The translations under genes were made by a program, and so were the position numbers. A stretch of 64,000 bases of DNA from Inquilinus sp. Marseille-Q2685 (GTDB lineage: Bacteria > Pseudomonadota > Alphaproteobacteria > DSM-16000 > Inquilinaceae), in NCBI RefSeq assembly GCF_916619195.1, contig NZ_CAKAKL010000003.1:124001-188000 (forward strand), written 5' to 3'. The notes below the pieces were generated by a model. The model was not told where the DNA came from. It searched no databases and saw only the letters and a program-made list of their open reading frames with translations. Within the stretch, counting starts at the first letter, position 1, and every line of letters begins with the position of its first letter. Below are positions 33,695 to 44,524 of this stretch, one piece after another.

Positions 33695-34921
33695 TCAGCG
33701 CGACCGGTCGCGCCGCCCCGCCACCAGGGCCACCGTCCCGAAGCCGGCGCCGATCAGGCAAATCAGCGGCCAGCCGCCCGCCGCCCAGGCGGCGCCGGCG
33801 GCGGCCGAGCCGACCGCGCCGCCCAGGAAGAACAGGCCGACGAACAGCCCGTTCAGCCGGCCGCGCGCCTCCGGCCGCAGCAGGTTGACGGCGCGGCGGC
33901 CCAGCGTCTGGTCGCCGGTGACTCCGATGTCCAGCACCACGGCGGCGAGCCCCAGGACCACCAGCGGCAGCAGCATACCGCCCGGCGGCGCCGCGCCGGC
34001 CCAGGCGGCCAGGGCGAAGGCGCCGATCACGGCAAGATGCGAGACCAGGGTCGCCGGTCGGGTCCAGCCGCGGTCGCCGGCCCGGCCGGCCAGCGGCGTC
34101 ACCGCGGCACCGCCGGCGCCGACCAGGGCGAACAGCGCGATGCCGCCTTGGCCCAGGCCGAAGGGCGGCATCGCCAGGCGCAGCGCCACCGCGGTCCAGA
34201 ACAGGCTGAAACCCGCCATTACCAGGCTTGCCGTCAGCGCCCGGGCGCGCAGCACCGGCTCCTCGCGCAGCAGGCGCCACAGCGAGGCGATCAGTGCGGG
34301 ATAGGTCGTCCCAGCGGCCGGCTGCCGCCGCGGCAGGCGGGCGGCCAGCACCAGGGTCAGCAGCGCCATGGCGGCGGCGCTGGCCAGGGAGAAGCCGCGC
34401 CAGCCGGCGATGCCGGCGATGGCGCTGGCCAGCGGGCGGGACAGCAGTATGCCGACCATGAGCCCGCCCATGACGTCGCCGATGACGCGGCCGCGCCGTT
34501 CCGGCGGCGCCATGGCGGCGGCGATCGGCACCAGGATCTGGATGGCGGAGCAGGCGGCCCCCAGCAGCATCAGTGCCGGCAGCAGCGTGGCGGCGGTCGG
34601 CGCCACGGCGGCCAGCCCGGCACAGACGGCGGCGGAGGCGAGCATCCGCAGGATCAGCCGCCGATTCTCGGCCAGGTCGGCCAGCGGCACCAGCAGGAAC
34701 AGGCCGGCGGCATAGCCGAGCAGCGTCGCCATCGCCATCAGCCCGGCCGCGGCGGCGGACAGACCCAGCGACGGGCCGATCAGCCCGGCCAGGGTCTGCG
34801 GCGCGAACAGGTTGGTGACGATGATGCCGACCGAGGTGCCGAACAGCAGGATCAGCGGACGGGTGAGGGAGGCTTCGGGCTGCGCCGGGGCCTGGGCCGC
34901 AGAGTCGCTGGTGACTGACAT
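33695..34921 (-). CDS. MFS transporter (YnfM/arabinose-efflux-like)
   Basis: A 408-residue major facilitator with 12 predicted helices: it has N-L-F-A-P-Q-T-L in helix 1, P-L-A-D-L-A-E-N-R-R-L-I-L between helices 2 and 3, and S-A-I-Q-I-L-V-P-I-A-A-A-M in helix 4. A YnfM-like drug or metabolite exporter is likely. It converges on the preceding MFS gene with a five-base gap. It is divergent from the damaged LysR gene, the typical arrangement for a LysR-controlled exporter. Confidence 0.85.
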   Translation of the reverse strand: MSVTSDSAAQAPAQPEASLTRPLILLFGTSVGIIVTNLFAPQTLAGLIGPSLGLSAAAAGLMAMATLLGYAAGLFLLVPLADLAENRRLILRMLASAAVCAGLAAVAPTAATLLPALMLLGAACSAIQILVPIAAAMAPPERRGRVIGDVMGGLMVGILLSRPLASAIAGIAGWRGFSLASAAAMALLTLVLAARLPRRQPAAGTTYPALIASLWRLLREEPVLRARALTASLVMAGFSLFWTAVALRLAMPPFGLGQGGIALFALVGAGGAAVTPLAGRAGDRGWTRPATLVSHLAVIGAFALAAWAGAAPPGGMLLPLVVLGLAAVVLDIGVTGDQTLGRRAVNLLRPEARGRLNGLFVGLFFLGGAVGSAAAGAAWAAGGWPLICLIGAGFGTVALVAGRRDRSR

Positions 34922-35023
34922 GATCCGCTTGAATGATGAAAGGGAATATCAGCCGTAAGCTTTATTCGTCGCTCGCAAGATGATACAATTCAATTCTTCC
35001 TATAAAGATTATGCGGACTTGGT

Positions 35024-35764
35024 ATGAATATCCCGGATCTGGAAGCCTTCGTCGCGGTGGTGGAGACCGGGTCGATCGTCGGCGCCTCGGCCCGGCTGAA
35101 CCTGCCCGACGGCGAGGTACGCGGTGAGTTCCGGCTGGGCGTTATGCCGTATCTGTCGGAGGCGGCGCTGTCGGTGCCGCTCGACCGGCTGCGCGCCGAA
35201 TTTCCGCAGCTCACGCTCCGCGTCACCTCGGGCTGGTCGGTGCGGCTGGTCGACCAGGTGACGCGCAGCGAATTGGACGCCGCCGCGCTGTGCCTTCCGG
35301 ATGGCATCAGCCCGCCGGAGGATCTGGTCGGCGAGGATCTCGGCACCCAGCGCGTGCTGCTGGTGGCGGCGCCGTCCCTCGGCGTGCCGAAGCCGGCGAG
35401 CCTGGCGGAGCTGTCGCGCTTTCCCTGGATCATGAACGAGAGCGGCTGCGGCTTCCGCGCCTATCTGCGGCAGCGCTTCGAGGCCGAGCGCCTGCCGTTC
35501 CAGGTGGCGATCGAGGCGCTGAGCGCCGATCTGCGGATGTCGCTGGTCGCCCGGGGCCTCGGCATCGGCATCCTCACCCCGTCCGCCTTCGCCGACAGCC
35601 GCTGGCGGGACGCGGTGGAGGTGGTCGAGGCCGTGGACTTCCAGCCGCGGGTTCGGGCCTGGATGCTGCACCGGCCGCCGGCGGGCCGCCTGGCCCAGCC
35701 TATCGCGGCGTTCCGCGACGGGCTGGCCCAGGCCCTGGCGCTGCCCGGGCCGTTCCTGGCCTGA
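35024..35764 (+). CDS. LysR-family protein with an internal loss of the DNA-binding domain
   Basis: A 246-residue protein, about 60 residues short of a usual LysR regulator. The first 27 residues are the start of a LysR HTH (M-N-I-P-D-L-E-A-F-V-A-V-V-E-T-G-S and A-S-A-R-L-N-L). Then, without a frame change, P-D-G-E-V-R-G-E-F-R-L-G-V continues directly into the ligand-binding domain, which is complete. The recognition helix, wing and linker helix are missing. The start is normal in the family. It faces an MFS exporter gene, its probable former target. It may be unable to bind DNA; could also be an assembly artefact. Confidence 0.8.
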   Translation: MNIPDLEAFVAVVETGSIVGASARLNLPDGEVRGEFRLGVMPYLSEAALSVPLDRLRAEFPQLTLRVTSGWSVRLVDQVTRSELDAAALCLPDGISPPEDLVGEDLGTQRVLLVAAPSLGVPKPASLAELSRFPWIMNESGCGFRAYLRQRFEAERLPFQVAIEALSADLRMSLVARGLGIGILTPSAFADSRWRDAVEVVEAVDFQPRVRAWMLHRPPAGRLAQPIAAFRDGLAQALALPGPFLA

Positions 35765-35793
35765 CGGCGCGGAACGGCCCGACGACGAGCCCG

Positions 35794-36831
35794 CTACTGT
35801 GCCGCTCGATTGACCGTCGGGGTGATGTCGATCGAGACCGGCTGCGTCGGCAGCGGATAACGAGTCTCGACGGGATCCGACAGGTTCAGCTTCTTGAGGT
35901 CGATCCGCATGACCGTCGGGTTGTCGTAGGTGCGGAAGTTGAAGATCTTCTCCGTCAGCTCCTTGACCACGACCACCTGGGGGTAGTCGTACTCCGGCGT
36001 CCCGCCCTCCTGCGTCCTCGAGGCGCTGGTGCCTTTCGGGATGTCGACGGTGTTGAGCAGGTGCAGCGCCAGGTTGCAGGCCTCTTCGCTGTTCTTCGGC
36101 CGCTGGGCATGCTCCGCGAAGTGCTTGTTGAAGACGGTGCGGATGAAGCGGGACGGCGGGGTCGAATCCCCCGGCACCCCCCGCATGCCGCTGCCGTGCC
36201 CCGCCTGCGCGAAGCGCTTCAGGCCGATCTCGATCGGCTCGGCGTCGACGTTGGACAGGCCGACATAGTTCTGGATGTTGGTGATCTGCCAGGGGAAGGG
36301 CGGGTCGTTGGTCACCACGCCGACCGGGTTGTCGTAGATATGGGTCTCGCGGTCGGTGAACTCGACGACGATGCTCCGGCCAGCCTCGTCATGGATCGGG
36401 AAATGCAGCGGCGACTTTTCATCCAGCACCAGATCCCCCCAGACCTCGATCTCATGGTTGTGCAGCCTGTGCTTGACCTCGTCGACGGTGGCGCAGGTGC
36501 CGAGCACCCAGCTGGCGAAGAGCTCGGCGATCACGGCCTTGTCGTGAGGCACGTCGTGCTTGTAGCGCGTGGTGGGCAGCCACAGGGCGCCGATGCTCAG
36601 CCCCCTCTCGTTCATGCCGTCGGAGATGATGTTCCTGTTGTAGGCGCTGGTGCCGACATAGCCGTACTTGGCGTTCCAGCTGTAGCCCTGCCTGCCCTCG
36701 GGCGCCGGGCTTTGCTTCAGGGTGCCTCTGCCGCCGACCAGGATTTGGGATTGGAGGTCCGTTCCGAACTCCACGCTGCGCCCGTTGACGACGCTGGCAT
36801 CGCGCGCCACCAGCAGAAAATCGGTGCACAT
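35794..36831 (-). CDS. Choloylglycine-hydrolase-family amidase (penicillin V acylase / AHL acylase-like)
   Basis: A 345-residue Ntn hydrolase. Initiator Met is followed by the nucleophile Cys2, and the family's other residues fall exactly where bile salt hydrolases have them: Arg18, Asn175 (V-V-T-N-D-P-P) and Arg228 (P-P-S-R-F). Position 21 is Glu instead of the usual Asp. The start at 36831 is fixed by Cys2 and by a strong G-A-G-G-A-G-G. It has no signal peptide, so it should be cytoplasmic unless exported otherwise. Gram-negative members cleave penicillin V or long acyl-homoserine lactones; the substrate is not known. Confidence 0.88.
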   Translation of the reverse strand: MCTDFLLVARDASVVNGRSVEFGTDLQSQILVGGRGTLKQSPAPEGRQGYSWNAKYGYVGTSAYNRNIISDGMNERGLSIGALWLPTTRYKHDVPHDKAVIAELFASWVLGTCATVDEVKHRLHNHEIEVWGDLVLDEKSPLHFPIHDEAGRSIVVEFTDRETHIYDNPVGVVTNDPPFPWQITNIQNYVGLSNVDAEPIEIGLKRFAQAGHGSGMRGVPGDSTPPSRFIRTVFNKHFAEHAQRPKNSEEACNLALHLLNTVDIPKGTSASRTQEGGTPEYDYPQVVVVKELTEKIFNFRTYDNPTVMRIDLKKLNLSDPVETRYPLPTQPVSIDITPTVNRAAQ

Positions 36832-37319
36832 AACTGCCTCCTCGGGTGAGGGATCCCGCCCGGAACCGGCGAAATCGGCCGGCCGGCAAGTCTCCGTGCC
36901 AGGACGGGACCCGGGTGACGTCAGGTTCAAAGGAGCGCGGCGGCGATGTCTTCGGGCCAATCGCCCATTGCCGTCCGAGCCGAGGCCAGGATGGCATCTG
37001 TCCGCCCGAGCCGGTAGGTCCAGATGACTGCTATCGTTGGATCCAGATCTGTAAAATCCAATACTATGATTTTAGTCTGATATCAGGTGGATATGGTGCC
37101 TATTGCCGTACATATGCTGCCCCTTCGCCCGTGACGCACACGGCCGGCTTTCTTCGTCTCCAGTTGGACGAGCCACGCCGAGACCCTCTTCTCGGTGGGG
37201 TCATCCTTCACGGGAGGCACCATTGGGTCGCGACAACCGGCCAGGATGCCGGACGATGTCCGGCCGGCCGTCCGTCGCCAGGATCGCCGACCGATCGGGA
37301 TCGGCGATCGGCTCCGTGC
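36832..37319. other. Gene-poor stretch with an A+T-rich patch
   Basis: I see no gene in these 488 bases. A patch near 37035-37095 is unusually A+T-rich and carries short inverted arms TTGGAT/ATCCAA (37037-37061). The right end has a 9-bp hairpin (37282-37309). The A+T patch may hold the acylase promoter, about 210-260 bases before its start. Confidence 0.45.
37282..37309 (-). terminator. Hairpin downstream of the 52-residue gene
   Basis: GATCGCCGA and TCGGCGATC form a 9-bp stem with a 10-base loop, 11 bases beyond the stop of the small minus-strand gene. No U-tract. It may act as a terminator or stabiliser. Confidence 0.4.
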
Positions 37320-37478
37320 CTAGCCCTTCTTGTCGGGCGCTTGGGTCTGCGGGATCGGCGTCTGGCTGGACTGGATCTGGCTCTGTTCGCCTTTCGCCTC
37401 GGCCTGGGCGCTGTAGGGGCAGGCGAGGGCTGGTGACGCGACCAGTAGCGCTGCGACGGCAAATGCGATGAGCTTCAT
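37320..37478 (-). CDS. Small exported protein, 52 residues
   Basis: Not recognised by family. The ATG at 37478 has a strong G-G-A-G-G six bases away. Residues 1-19 form a clean signal peptide (M-K-L-I-A-F-A-V-A-A-L-L-V-A-S-P-A-L-A) ending in A-L-A, followed by C-P-Y-S-A-Q-A. The mature part is only about 33 residues, rich in Q, S and T, with repeated S-Q-T-P-I-P-Q-T-Q. A cysteine right after the cleavage point could suggest lipidation, but the preceding A-L-A favours signal peptidase I. Likely periplasmic. Confidence 0.65.
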   Translation of the reverse strand: MKLIAFAVAALLVASPALACPYSAQAEAKGEQSQIQSSQTPIPQTQAPDKKG

Positions 37479-37655
37479 ATCGGCCTCCCGTTCCTGCGCC
37501 GGAGCGCCGGATCGGGGATCCGGGCCGCAACGCGATGACATGAGGGATCGATCGGGCTCATCGTACCTGTTTGGACCGGATCTGGAAAGCCGTCGGCCCG
37601 GACGGCCAGGGCTCCGCATCCAAGTTTCAGAGACCAGAACGTTGCTCCCCTTTTC

Positions 37656-37745
37656 TGTCATTGCCCGGCTTGAACGGGCAATCCAGGGACCACCGAGAGC
37701 CGCTCCGGCGGCCCCTGGATCCTCGGGTCAAGCCCGAGGATGACA
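37656..37745. repeat. Mosaic palindromic intergenic repeat, copy 2
   Basis: Outer arms TGTCATTGCCCGG... and ...GAGGATGACA, with inner stems TTGCCCG/CGGGCAA, ATCCAGGG/CCCTGGAT and CCTCGGG/CCCGAGG. Same architecture as 22615-22689, with conserved GGCTTGA...GCAATCC and GTCAAGCCC parts and a different middle. It lies between the small exported gene and the 3' end of uvrA. Confidence 0.75.
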
Positions 37746-37836
37746 GTTTTCTTTCACGCCATTGCCGCTCAGGAGCACATATAGGTCGCCTGTAACACGA
37801 GTTTGTCGCCCTGCCCGGACGGCCGCGAATCCGGGC

Positions 37837-40686
<2,850 letters not shown>

Positions 40687-40846
40687 CGCCAGGATCACTC
40701 ATGCGGGAAGGGCGTCCCCGGGCTCCGGGCACGCCGATGTGCAATATGGGGCGGGTGAAGCCCGAAAGCGACTCCGGCCCGGCTGCCGGATCGCTGCAAG
40801 GGCTGCGGCCGCGCTCCGCCCCGCAGCGAGTCCGATGGCAGGACTC

Positions 40847-40861
40847 GAACATATCGGGAAC
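40847..40861. promoter_or_regulatory. LexA (SOS) box, perfect alphaproteobacterial type
   Basis: GAAC-ATATCGG-GAAC, which on the minus strand is GTTC-N7-GTTC, the direct-repeat SOS box of alphaproteobacteria. It lies in the uvrA-EndoU divergent region, 160 bases from the uvrA start and 133 from the nuclease start, so it could govern both. uvrA is a classical SOS gene. Confidence 0.78.
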
Positions 40862-40994
40862 GTTGCGGTCAAGCGGAAAGCAAGATAGGATGCCTGTCCA
40901 GAGCCTTCCAGGGGCATGAATCCCCGAGGCTTCGGTGCTTCGCAGGCGATGCGGCAGGGTGCGGAGCGATCGGATCCGCCGCGCCGGAGAGTCC

Positions 40995-41531
40995 ATGATC
41001 CGTCGGGTCGGCCTGGTCGCGCTTCTGCTGCTGCTGTCGGGGGCCGGCCATTCGATGGCTGCGGCGCTCGACTGCAGCGACGCCGGCAAGCGGCTGTGGA
41101 GCCGCAGCGACCCCCAGGTCAATCTCAGCCACATCTTCTGCGGAGAGATCGGCCGCAACGGCGACCCCAAGGGGTTCCACTCACGCGCCGCCGGGCTGCC
41201 GACCGGCGCGGTCGACCGGGTGGAGGAGACCGCGCATCGTGATGGCGAGGTCTATGACGCGACCGTGATCTTCAGCAACGGCCGGCGCAAGCGGTCGACC
41301 TTCTATCCCGACGACTGCTCGGCCGAGGCGATTCTGCGCTCGGTCCTCTATGCCTGGCGCAACCAGACCGGTGAGCATCCGGCGTGGGGTGTGCTCGGCC
41401 CGTCTGCACCGGACGGGGGGAGCCGGGGGGATGGCTATTGCCGCGACGACCGCGGCCGGCCCTTCGAGATCCGCATCGGCACGGTCCAGCGCCGCGGCCA
41501 GGACGCGGTCAACACCGCGTTCCCGAACTGA
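40995..41531 (+). CDS. Exported EndoU-like nuclease
   Basis: A 178-residue protein. A signal peptide (about 23 residues, L-V-A-L-L-L-L-L core, ending M-A-A-A) precedes a bacterial EndoU-type domain: N-L-S-H-I-F-C-G-E-I with His46, then G-D-P-K-G-F-H-S-R with His62, and the strand R-K-R-S-T-F-Y-P-D-D-C-S. These are the two catalytic histidines and the third motif of EndoU RNases as used in CDI toxins. Four cysteines (27, 49, 108, 149) would suit disulfides in the periplasm. Start ATG at 40995; the open frame upstream is unsupported. It is followed after nine bases by a small gene that may be its partner. Confidence 0.72.
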   Translation: MIRRVGLVALLLLLSGAGHSMAAALDCSDAGKRLWSRSDPQVNLSHIFCGEIGRNGDPKGFHSRAAGLPTGAVDRVEETAHRDGEVYDATVIFSNGRRKRSTFYPDDCSAEAILRSVLYAWRNQTGEHPAWGVLGPSAPDGGSRGDGYCRDDRGRPFEIRIGTVQRRGQDAVNTAFPN

Positions 41532-41540
41532 GAGGCCGGG

Positions 41541-41900
41541 ATGAAGGGAAAGCACAGCACCATCGAGGTCACCCGCGACGCCCAGGGCCGGCCCCGGGTC
41601 GTGCCCGGCACCGCGGCGCCGATCCTGGCTGATTTCCTCGAGACCGACCTGCGCGGCGACGCCGCCTGGGCGGCCCGGGTGGCCGAGCGCCTGGGCGAGG
41701 CCGGGGAGGGGGGAGAGCCGATCACCGGCAATCTCTATGCGCTGGAGATCCGCGGCGCCCAGTCGGTGCTGCGCAACATCCACGACGCCAAGGTGCCGGC
41801 GCTCGTGCTGCCGACCCGGGATCTGGCTGCGGCGGTCGGTGCCTGGCTGGCGGCGCTGCGCAGGCCCGGACATGCGGCGCCGCCGCGTCGCAAGAAATGA
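41541..41900 (+). CDS. Small cytoplasmic protein, possible EndoU partner/immunity
   Basis: A 119-residue protein of no family I recognise. It starts with a beta-like K-G-K-H-S-T-I-E-V-T-R-D-A-Q-G-R-P-R-V-V and continues A-P-I-L-A-D-F-L-E-T-D-L, a mixed alpha/beta pattern with no signal peptide or cysteines. It ends in a basic tail. Its start is nine bases after the EndoU stop, so the two are surely co-transcribed. A cytoplasmic partner coded right after an exported nuclease is the arrangement of toxin/immunity pairs; this is inference from position only. Confidence 0.6.
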   Translation: MKGKHSTIEVTRDAQGRPRVVPGTAAPILADFLETDLRGDAAWAARVAERLGEAGEGGEPITGNLYALEIRGAQSVLRNIHDAKVPALVLPTRDLAAAVGAWLAALRRPGHAAPPRRKK

Positions 41901-41915
41901 GCCTGGCGGGGGCTC

Positions 41916-41930
41916 GAACGTGATTGGAAT
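41916..41930. promoter_or_regulatory. LexA-like box before ssb (7 of 8 key bases)
   Basis: GAAC-GTGATTG-GAAT fits the GAAC-N7-GAAC direct repeat at seven of eight fixed positions, 58 bases before the ssb start. ssb is an SOS gene in several bacteria. The last-base mismatch lowers confidence. Confidence 0.5.
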
Positions 41931-41988
41931 CGGTGGACCTTCCGTCTAGGGTCCGCCCCGGATTTGAGCAGTGAGTGAGGTCTGGATC

Positions 41989-42540
41989 ATGGCTGGCAGC
42001 GTTAACAAGGTCATTCTGGTCGGCAATCTCGGCCGCGATCCGGAGATCCGGTCCTTCCAGAACGGTGGCCGCGTGGCGAATCTCTCGGTCGCGACGTCGG
42101 AGAACTGGAAGGACCGCAACACCGGCGAGCGCAAGGAGCGCACCGAGTGGCACCGCGTCGTGGTGTTCAACGACGCGCTGGTCGGGGTGGTCGAGCGGTT
42201 CCTGAAGAAGGGCTCGAAGATCTACATCGAGGGCCAGCTCGAGACCCGGAAATACACCGACCAGAGCGGCGCCGAGCGCTACACCACCGAGGTGGTGCTG
42301 CGCCCGTTCCGGGGCGAGCTGACCATGCTCGACGGCCGTGAAGGCGGCGGTGGTGGCGGCGGCGGCTTCGAGGACGAGGGCGGCTCGGGCGGCGGCTACG
42401 GCGGTGGCGGCTATGGCGGCGGTGGTCGGTCTTCCGGCGGCGGTGGTTATGGCGGCGGGTCGTCGGGCGGCGGCTCCTCCGGTGGTGGCGGCGGACGCGG
42501 CCCGATGGCGGACGACCTCGACGACGAGATCCCGTTCTGA
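41989..42540 (+). CDS. ssb: Single-stranded DNA-binding protein
   Basis: A 183-residue SSB. Residues 1-110 are the OB fold ([49 protein letters not shown]). A Gly/Ser/Tyr-rich disordered linker (about 115-170, of low complexity at DNA level) leads to the acidic tip D-D-E-I-P-F that recruits repair and replication proteins. The ATG at 41989 was chosen over an in-frame GTG six codons upstream. Nearest downstream is the group II intron, 13 bases after the stop. Confidence 0.97.
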   Translation: MAGSVNKVILVGNLGRDPEIRSFQNGGRVANLSVATSENWKDRNTGERKERTEWHRVVVFNDALVGVVERFLKKGSKIYIEGQLETRKYTDQSGAERYTTEVVLRPFRGELTMLDGREGGGGGGGGFEDEGGSGGGYGGGGYGGGGRSSGGGGYGGGSSGGGSSGGGGGRGPMADDLDDEIPF

Positions 42541-43129
42541 GTGGTTCGAATCGGTGGCGCCCCGCAAGGGGCGTCACCAAGCTGTTCAGATCCTCGCAGG
42601 TGAGAGTCCTGCCACAGTAGGAGGTTAGTTGACTGTGTAGCTATGGCGTACGCGTGGAGGGTGACCGAAGCGCGGGAGCGACGCCGGAAAAAGGTGGCCC
42701 CCGACCCAGACAGTGGGTGCCCGCAAGCATGCAGCCCGTAATGCAAGTGAACCTTCATAAGCCTCGTAAATGTCAGCCGTACGGTGATGCTGGGAGAGTG
42801 CGGTGTAGGATGGTTTCGTCGAGCCTTTAGAATGGGGGCGAAGACCAGTGGATGCCGGTGGATGAACTGACCACGTGAAGCCGGCATCGGAACCCGGGGT
42901 ATAGAGGATGGGATGCATGCACAGGACTGAACGGAACGAACGAGACCTTGCCCCGTCGCGGAATAACCCGCCGCGTAACTGACGGTATAAGGCAACCACC
43001 GAAATCCGGAGGGATGCGGGGACAAGGAGTCGGAGGAGGTCATAGTACTGACGATGGGCAGGACAACAAAACCTGTTCGGAGGGAAGGACCTCTGCTTCT
43101 GCCATGGGTATCGATGCAGGAGGCACTGT

Positions 43130-44467
43130 GTGATTGCGAAAGCTCAAAACACACCGTTTGAAAGGGTGCGAGTACTTCAGCGGTCCCTATACCGAGCAGC
43201 CAAGGTGAATCCGACGCGGAAATTCGGGGTGCTCTATGACAAGGTGTGCCGGGAAGATGTCCTTGCGCTCGCCTACGGACAGGTCAAGGCCAATGGCGGT
43301 GCCGCTGGCATCGACCATCAGACCTTCGCACATATCGAAGGCCGGATTGGTGTTGACCGCTTTCTCGGCGAGCTTCAGGGAAAACTTCTGGCAAAACGCT
43401 ATCGTCCCCAGCCGGTCCGACGGGTCTATATCCCGAAGGCCGACGGATCGAAGCGTCCGCTTGGCATTCCTGTCATAGAAGATCGTGTAGTACAGGCAGC
43501 AGTGAAGCTGGTCATCGAACCGCTGTTCGAGGCCGACTTCAAGGATTTCTCCTATGGGTTCCGGCCTCGCAAGAGCGCCCATCACGCCCTGCGGGAAATC
43601 TACAAATGGATCAACTTCGGTTGCGTCCATGTTGTCGATGCGGACCTCAAATCGTATTTCGATACGATCCCGCACGACAAGCTGCTGCTCTCCGTAAGGT
43701 CGCGGGTCATAGACCGTTCAATTGTGAAATTGATCGGGATGTGGCTCACAGCCGGAGTCATGGAGGAAATGCAGGTCCGGAAGGAGACGACCGGCACGCC
43801 ACAGGGCGGTGTTATCTCGCCGCTCCTGGCCAATCTGTACCTCAACTGGCTGGACCGTTTTTGGGAGAAGAAGGCGTTCGGCAAGCGTCCGCACGATGCA
43901 CATATTGTGCGGTATGCCGACGACTTCGTCATTCTGTGCAGCAAGGAGCCGGAAGCCTATCTGGACGAGGCCCGCAAGGTACTCGACCGGCTGGGTCTCA
44001 CTCTGAATGCGCAGAAAACACGGATCGTGGATGTCCGCAGCGAGCCGTTCGACTTTCTCGGCCATCGCTTCGCGGTGCAGCCGTCGAAACGCGACGGGAA
44101 GATGCGCACATACTACTATCCGGCTCCCAAGGCGATGGCGGCGGTCAAGAAGAAGATCAGGGAAGTTGTCCGAACGGGACAGCACCGTGACCTACCCGTC
44201 CTCATCAAGGAGCAGGTCAATCCGATCCTGCGAGGATGGGGAAACTACTTCAAGACCGGCAATTCGAGGCTCCACCTCAAAAGCATCGCCAACTACACGA
44301 TGTGGACGCTCTGCATCATGCTGAGGAAGAAGCACAAGAAGCGGTCGAAGGGGTGGAGGGACCACCCGCCGTCATGGTTCTACGACTATCATGGCCTGTT
44401 CAAGCTTCCGAGCTTATCGGTCACGGGAGAGGAAACCAGCCGGTATGGCCGTCTTGTCGCGCCGTAA
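43130..44467 (+). CDS. ltrA: Group II intron reverse transcriptase/maturase
   Basis: A 445-residue intron-encoded protein starting at GTG 43130, preceded by G-G-A-G-G. Reverse transcriptase blocks: G-A-A-G-I-D-H-Q-T-F, R-P-L-G-I-P-V-I-E-D-R, D-A-D-L-K-S-Y-F-D-T-I-P-H, T-G-T-P-Q-G-G-V-I-S-P-L-L-A-N-L-Y, and the catalytic Y-A-D-D near residue 263. The maturase (X) domain includes V-N-P-I-L-R-G-W-G-N-Y-F. No HNH-type endonuclease with C-x2-C motifs follows, so it is an endonuclease-lacking IEP. It would splice and move its own intron. Full-length, no frameshift seen. Confidence 0.95.
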   Translation: MIAKAQNTPFERVRVLQRSLYRAAKVNPTRKFGVLYDKVCREDVLALAYGQVKANGGAAGIDHQTFAHIEGRIGVDRFLGELQGKLLAKRYRPQPVRRVYIPKADGSKRPLGIPVIEDRVVQAAVKLVIEPLFEADFKDFSYGFRPRKSAHHALREIYKWINFGCVHVVDADLKSYFDTIPHDKLLLSVRSRVIDRSIVKLIGMWLTAGVMEEMQVRKETTGTPQGGVISPLLANLYLNWLDRFWEKKAFGKRPHDAHIVRYADDFVILCSKEPEAYLDEARKVLDRLGLTLNAQKTRIVDVRSEPFDFLGHRFAVQPSKRDGKMRTYYYPAPKAMAAVKKKIREVVRTGQHRDLPVLIKEQVNPILRGWGNYFKTGNSRLHLKSIANYTMWTLCIMLRKKHKKRSKGWRDHPPSWFYDYHGLFKLPSLSVTGEETSRYGRLVAP

Positions 44468-44490
44468 TGCTGCCGGATGAAGGCAGTCGG

Positions 44491-44524
44491 AAAGCCGTGT
44501 GCGGGAAAACTGCACGCACGGTTT
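44491..44524 (+). ncRNA. Group II intron domain V
   Basis: A 34-base hairpin with AAAGCC.../...GGUUU ends, the AGC catalytic triad on the 5' side, a GAAA terminal loop and a two-base bulge on the 3' side. This is the active-site helix of the ribozyme, located 24 bases after the maturase stop. Confidence 0.88.

Noticed and set aside
42340-42500. GGC-rich tandem repeats as a satellite or CRISPR-like array
   Set aside because: They encode the Gly/Ser-rich linker of SSB in frame and have no spacer structure. No CRISPR array was seen anywhere in the window.
41927-42557. GAATCGGTGG occurring on both sides of ssb (41927 and 42548) as a possible target-site duplication
   Set aside because: Group II introns make no such duplications and the first copy is part of the LexA-like half-site; a 10-base chance match is plausible in this composition.
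42554-42579. Hairpin after ssb as a rho-independent terminator
   Set aside because: It has no T-tract either directly after it or beyond the intron end, and it fits the first stem of the group II intron, which begins at its first bases.
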